64,000 bases of DNA from CAVYXF01 sp963772335 (GTDB taxonomy: Bacteria; Pseudomonadota; Alphaproteobacteria; Rhizobiales; Rhodomicrobiaceae). The stretch lies in NCBI GenBank assembly GCA_963772335.1, contig CAVYXF010000001.1, positions 992,001 to 1,056,000 of the forward strand. Reading direction: 5' to 3'. Positions 60,042 to 64,000 of the stretch are shown here, piece by piece. The notes under the pieces were generated by a model. It had not been told where the DNA came from. It searched no databases and worked only from the letters and a program-made list of their open reading frames with translations. Numbering within the stretch: position 1 is the first letter of the stretch; every line of letters begins with the position of its first letter. A program made the position numbers and the translations under genes.

Positions 60042-61559
60042 CTAGCTGCCACGCTTCCATGCATCCGGCCACACGATGTCATCGTCGTCCCGGGGACGTT
60101 GCGGTGCATCCATGGATGGGCGGTTTGGAGCGCTTCTTCTTCTCCTCCTGCGCGGTTCCGGCTTCTCCTGCGGTAGAGCAGGCTCGGGGGCTGCGATCAG
60201 GAGCGCGCAGGCAAAGGCAAAGATCGCAGCCATTGCCGAGGTGCGCAGCGGATAATCAACAAAAGAATGTGCCAGGAGCAAAGCAATGACCAATGTCGCG
60301 CCGCGTTCCAGCATGAGGTGCTCATCATGCTCCCCGCGCTGCCGCCGCTGCCACACTGCGGCCGCTCGCCTAACGAACCACCACAGGAACAACAGCATAA
60401 TGATGGCGGCGAAAACCCCGCCCTCCAACAGGAACTCGGCCCAATCATTGTGAGCGCGATTGGCGTAACCCGTGAACAGATCTGCGGTCTTTTCAGCTGT
60501 CGCATAGACGGGCGGGAAAGATCCCAGCCCCGTGCCGAAGGGCAGGCTTTCCCAAGCGATCTGCAGGGTCACGGGGGTCAAGGCGAAGCGAAGATCGTCA
60601 AGGGAATCGGTTTGGAAGCGTGTCATGACACGCTGCAGACCGAACTGCGCGGCGAAAAGCATCGCAAATACCAGCGCTGCAATCAGCATGCCGCGAACGG
60701 AGCGTTCACCATCGTGCGTGCCGCGATGTCTATGTGAGCTGCGTCGGCCCACCAAAATCATGGCGAGGATTCCCAATGCGGCCGCGAACGCCAGAAAGAT
60801 TCCAGCGCGCGATCGGGCGAGCGCCAGTCCCGCGACAGTCGCAATAAGAAGTGCCGCCGCAGCGGCGAACCAGACCACGGCATGTGTATTGAACGCGCCG
60901 CTTCTGAGAAAATCCCGCGCCACATAAGCGAACCAGACAGCCGCAAAAATCAGCATCGTATAGAGGGCAGCAGCGAAATGGTTGCGATTGGCGAAAAAGC
61001 CCACCGCTTCGGACGGATTGGTGAATTGATAGAACCGCAGGGCGCTTCCCGGGCCCTGCACCACCTGGAGGAAGCCGACCAGCAAGCCGGCAGCCCCAAG
61101 CGCGATCACCACCGCCGTCAGCCTGAAACGTTGAACGGCATCCAGTTGACTGACGCCTAGGAAAACTGCCACGGGCGACAGCAACGAAACGGCAGCAGCC
61201 CAACTTGCAGCCGGAGTCAGCGAAAGACCGCGCCACAGATCGCTCTCCGCGTCCACACCGGAATGCGATAGAGGAACGGGCTTGGCCGACAGCCAGTCAG
61301 CCCACAGTCGTGGAAGCGGCAGCAACTGCACGACCAGCATAGCCAATACCGCCATGGCAATTAGGAGCAGCGGGAAATCGGACGAGGCAGGTCTTATGTC
61401 GACGACACGACATCCGCCCGCCCAGCGCCCGGCGCTTGCCAGAAGCAATGGGATAGACAGCAGCTGGACAAAAACATCACCGATAAATCCAGCGTGCGTT
61501 CCCCCGCCGAACAGAAGCGATGCTGTGAGCAACAGGCCTGACAAAAAAAAGATCATCAT
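60042..61559 (-). CDS. O-antigen ligase / polysaccharide polymerase-like membrane protein
   Basis: A 505-residue protein with about ten to twelve membrane helices, matching the O-antigen ligase (Wzy/WaaL-like) family. A short family block is visible in GLGSFPPVYATAEKTADLF and RAHNDWAEFLLEGGVFA, including the conserved His-Asn. The last 40 residues are basic and rich in Arg and Pro. It lies about 140 bases upstream of the sugar transferase on the same strand and probably polymerises or ligates the polysaccharide. Confidence 0.88.
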   Translation of the reverse strand: MMIFFLSGLLLTASLLFGGGTHAGFIGDVFVQLLSIPLLLASAGRWAGGCRVVDIRPASSDFPLLLIAMAVLAMLVVQLLPLPRLWADWLSAKPVPLSHSGVDAESDLWRGLSLTPAASWAAAVSLLSPVAVFLGVSQLDAVQRFRLTAVVIALGAAGLLVGFLQVVQGPGSALRFYQFTNPSEAVGFFANRNHFAAALYTMLIFAAVWFAYVARDFLRSGAFNTHAVVWFAAAAALLIATVAGLALARSRAGIFLAFAAALGILAMILVGRRSSHRHRGTHDGERSVRGMLIAALVFAMLFAAQFGLQRVMTRFQTDSLDDLRFALTPVTLQIAWESLPFGTGLGSFPPVYATAEKTADLFTGYANRAHNDWAEFLLEGGVFAAIIMLLFLWWFVRRAAAVWQRRQRGEHDEHLMLERGATLVIALLLAHSFVDYPLRTSAMAAIFAFACALLIAAPEPALPQEKPEPRRRRRRSAPNRPSMDAPQRPRDDDDIVWPDAWKRGS

Positions 61560-62196
61560 AAAATCAAAAAGGCCGCCGCCTTAGATCAGGAGCTCGCCGC
61601 TTGCCCTTACGGTTTTCCCGGAAGGGCAAGCACTGCGCGATTTGAGGATCTGCTAATGCCACGGCTAACACCTGACATCGACCGGGACAAGTCTGCAGCA
61701 GCAGGCTCACGGTCCCCGCATCAATTCCTAGCAGCAATCTCCTCTATCGCGTCAGCGTAATCCGTGGCCATCTGAATTGCTTAGAGGGGCCTGCGCGTCG
61801 CCGAGGGGCAAAACGCGAAAATAGACCACCACTTACCGGAGCGCCCAAACTGTTGCCGAAAAGCAACGGACTCGCTTTATACACGCGCTGAGCTCGCGCC
61901 GCTCCTCCCGCTGGCGAAACATTCCGAGGGGCTTGCGCGTGCACGCTCGATATTCGTAAAGAGCGCATGGCGCCAATAAGGTGATGTAGAACCTTTGTAA
62001 AGCGACCCACAGGTTGATGAACGCTGGTTTCGACCTATCGAGGGATGCGGCGCTGCGAGAAAGCTGATCGGCGGGGAACAGCTAGAGTCCTCGGTTGCCA
62101 CGTGTCCCCGGGATGTACTATGTAGTAAATTGCCCAACGGTTTCGTTTCGCTTGAGCGAACAGACTTTGGCCACCGGCGATGGGGATGTTTTGCGC
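61560..62196. other. Divergent intergenic region of the polysaccharide cluster
   Basis: About 640 bases between the ligase-like gene (leftward) and the second Wza-like gene (rightward). No convincing ORF. It should contain promoters for both directions; one hairpin is listed separately. Confidence 0.45.
61599..61631. promoter_or_regulatory. Hairpin in the leader of the ligase-like gene
   Basis: Ten-base perfect inverted repeat GCTTGCCCTT / AAGGGCAAGC with a 13-base loop, 40 bases upstream of the ligase-like start on the minus strand. It could be an operator or an mRNA leader structure; nothing distinguishes these. Confidence 0.4.
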
Positions 62197-63030
62197 ATGT
62201 TGAGGGCGATCATGATCGCGGCCGCCGCTGCCCTGCTGAGCGGGTGTGCTGCTTCTTACCTTAATGATGATGTAGAAGGCAAAATCGCTTCCGATGGCGC
62301 ACCGATCAAACAGACAGTTACCGAATCGGTAACCCGAACAAGCGCCGACCCGTCCGCCCTGGCGTCGCAGCAGTCCGCGGCGCCTAGCACGGCGGACGCG
62401 AAACCCGCAAGCCTAGTTCCCCCCAACACCAAGGCCACGCAAACGGTGGCTGCTATTGCAGAGGTCGGCACGCCCGGAAGTTCCGCTTACAAGATCGGCC
62501 CACAAGACGTTCTCGAAGTCACTGTTTTCAAGGTGCCCGAACTGTCAAAAGTCGCACAGGTTTCCGAGGCGGGAACTTTCACCTATCCGCTGGTCGGCGA
62601 TGTGACTGCGGCAGGCAGGACGCCCCAGCAGGTTGAGAAAGACTTGACAAAACTGCTCGGTTCCAAATATCTGCAGAACCCGCAAGTGTCAATTTATGTC
62701 AAAGAATTCAACAGCCAGCGTGTAACGGTCGATGGAGCGGTTAAGAAGCCGGGCGTCTTCCCAATTAAGGGAAATCTATCGCTGCTCCAGGCTGTTGCCC
62801 TCGCTCAAGGACTGGAGGATCTCGCCGACAATACTGTCGTTATCTTCCGCAATAGCAACGGCAAGCGTAAGGCGGCACGCTTTGACGTCGCCGACATTCG
62901 AGGCGGCAGCGCCGAAGATCCGGAATTGCAGGCCGGCGATGTTGTGGTCGCGGGCAAATCCGCACTCAAAGAAGGATGGGGCAATTTTTTGAAGGCTGTG
63001 CCGATGGCCGGCTTGTTCGCGGTCCTGTAA
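62197..63030 (+). CDS. Polysaccharide export lipoprotein 2 (Wza/GumB-like)
   Basis: A 277-residue lipoprotein (MLRAIMIAAAAALLSGCAAS, lipobox LSGC) with a Ser/Ala/Thr-rich linker of about 80 residues and then the export and SLBB domains: YKIGPQDVLEVTVFKVPEL, YLQNPQVSIYVKEFNSQ and AVKKPGVFPIKGNLSLLQA. It is clearly paralogous to the 56449 gene, mostly identical in the core but with a different leader and linker. The start at 62197 fits the signal peptide; an in-frame extension to 62095 does not. Followed by a Wzz-like gene. Confidence 0.92.
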   Translation: MLRAIMIAAAAALLSGCAASYLNDDVEGKIASDGAPIKQTVTESVTRTSADPSALASQQSAAPSTADAKPASLVPPNTKATQTVAAIAEVGTPGSSAYKIGPQDVLEVTVFKVPELSKVAQVSEAGTFTYPLVGDVTAAGRTPQQVEKDLTKLLGSKYLQNPQVSIYVKEFNSQRVTVDGAVKKPGVFPIKGNLSLLQAVALAQGLEDLADNTVVIFRNSNGKRKAARFDVADIRGGSAEDPELQAGDVVVAGKSALKEGWGNFLKAVPMAGLFAVL

Positions 63031-63081
63031 TGCTGGGGGACGCATCGCCCATATCAAAAGCGAAGTCACGAGCGTAAGAGC

Positions 63082-64000
63082 ATGCAGGATCAACCGAGCG
63101 AAGCTGAAAATTCAGCGCCGGTAAGCCGTAAGCAACTTGCTCCGGTCAGCGCCGCCAGCGTGCCAGTGCCGGTTCGCGATCCTTACGCGCCCGAACATCC
63201 CCTGGATCCTTATGGCACGCAAGGCGATGATCTTGCGACCACATTGCAGAAATATGCGCGGATCTTCCTTAAGCGGAAATGGCTGGTGCTGGGCACGGCG
63301 CTATTCTGTTTATCGATGGGCGCATTGTCCGCTTTTATGAAGACGCCGCTCTATACTTCCACCGTGCGCATTCAGATCGACCAGCAGGCTGCAAAGGTCG
63401 TTGAAGGCGGTGCCACGGCGCCCACCGAGCAGGGCGGCACTGAGTTCATGCGCACGCAATTTGAGTTGCTGAAAAGCCGCGCCATGTCGGAGCGCGTCGT
63501 GTCAAGCCAGCAACTTCAAGACGACGCTGAGTTTCTTAAGCCTCGCGATGTCTCACTGATCGGGGCCATCCGTGGTGCGTTCTCGCCAGCCGTGGCCCCC
63601 GAGGACGTGCCCGCCGCTCAGAAGGCAGGCGCTGCAGTCGAGATCGTCTCGGAAAACGTCGCCATTCGACCGGTTACCGGTTCTCGCCTTGTTGACATCA
63701 CTTTCACCGATCCGAGCCCCGCGCGCGCTCAGCGCATCGCTAATGCCTATGCCGACGCCTATGTTGCATCTACCGTCGACAAGCGTTTTGAGGCGAACTC
63801 CTACGCCAAGACTTTTCTAGACGATCAGGTCAAGCAGCTCAAATTGCGTCTTGAGGAATCAGAAAGGGCGGTGCTCGACTTCGCTGAGCGCGAGAAGATC
63901 GTCGATGTGACCGACAAGACGTCGATAGCTGAGAATAATCTCGGAGCAGCAAATACCGCAGTTGGCCAACTGATCTCAGAGCGAATTAAGAATGAGGAGC
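63082..64000 (+). CDS. Polysaccharide co-polymerase 2 (Wzz/GumC-like), N-terminal part
   Basis: First 306 codons of a gene that runs off the window; open from the ATG at 63082 to the end. It starts MQDQPSEAENSAPVSRKQLA. A Wzz helix (FLKRKWLVLGTALFCLSMGA) is followed by MKTPLYTSTVRIQIDQQA, VEIVSENVAIRPVTGSRL, FTDPSPARAQRIANAYADAY and the coiled coil beginning SYAKTFLDDQVKQLKLRLEE. It is paralogous to the 54068 product across all of this length. Whether it carries a kinase domain cannot be seen. Confidence 0.92.
   Translation, partial: MQDQPSEAENSAPVSRKQLAPVSAASVPVPVRDPYAPEHPLDPYGTQGDDLATTLQKYARIFLKRKWLVLGTALFCLSMGALSAFMKTPLYTSTVRIQIDQQAAKVVEGGATAPTEQGGTEFMRTQFELLKSRAMSERVVSSQQLQDDAEFLKPRDVSLIGAIRGAFSPAVAPEDVPAAQKAGAAVEIVSENVAIRPVTGSRLVDITFTDPSPARAQRIANAYADAYVASTVDKRFEANSYAKTFLDDQVKQLKLRLEESERAVLDFAEREKIVDVTDKTSIAENNLGAANTAVGQLISERIKNEE

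Overview
The window is a GC-rich, densely coded stretch of an alphaproteobacterial chromosome, most likely from Hyphomicrobiales (Rhizobiales). The evidence is the complex I layout, the gum/exo-type polysaccharide genes, the ECF sigma/anti-sigma pair, and a hydrogenase island of the kind reported from Beijerinckiaceae-like soil bacteria and Actinobacteria. Genus cannot be read from the sequence alone. I saw no rRNA or tRNA gene, CRISPR array, transposase or phage gene.

Layout. (1) 1-7183: minus-strand complex I operon nuoABCDEFG, with nuoG cut by the window edge. It is interrupted by a small acidic protein and a hotdog thioesterase between nuoC and nuoD, by a Uma2-family gene on the opposite strand between nuoD and nuoE, and by a DUF3291 protein between nuoF and nuoG. 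(2) 7331-12027: minus-strand metabolic and stress genes: a BKACE enzyme, an O-methyltransferase, an anti-sigma/ECF sigma pair, a HAD phosphatase, and a DUF2243 membrane protein coupled to a 56-residue microprotein. (3) 12145-16770: a 1541-residue hybrid sensor kinase with two kinase cores and three receiver domains. (4) 16964-19841: a three-gene sugar ABC importer; 19895-22761: an EmrAB-type drug efflux pair. (5) 23263-25750: small exported proteins and two neighbouring globins.

(6) 26506-49723 is the most unusual part: about 23 kb holding two different [NiFe] hydrogenases and one shared maturation set. The first block has a group 2a (cyanobacterial/mycobacterial Huc-like) small and large subunit, then a Cys-rich protein, a maturation protease, a hypothetical protein, a TPR protein, two tiny membrane proteins, a NifU-Rieske fusion, an NHL beta-propeller and hypF. 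The second block has a group 1h (actinobacterial-type, Hhy) small and large subunit, then a cysteine-free NifU-like protein, DUF5947-like, DUF6084-like and unnamed operon proteins, a second protease, a 35-residue membrane microprotein, hypC, a GmhA-like SIS protein, and hypD, hypE, hypA and hypB. Neither small subunit has a Tat signal and there is no HupC-type cytochrome b, so both enzymes are probably cytoplasmic. Both families are known for high-affinity oxidation of H2, down to atmospheric levels, so the island probably feeds H2 electrons to the respiratory chain. The group 2a large-subunit gene carries an apparent one-base frameshift. GC-rich palindromic elements lie in and around the group 1h block, one pair in frame inside a coding sequence.

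(7) 49742-52222: DUF2231 and DUF218 proteins and a curlin-repeat secreted protein. (8) 52672-64000: exopolysaccharide genes with two paralogous export modules (Wza/GumB-like plus Wzz/GumC-like), a polyprenyl-phosphate sugar transferase and an O-antigen ligase-like polymerase. The second chain-length gene runs off the window.
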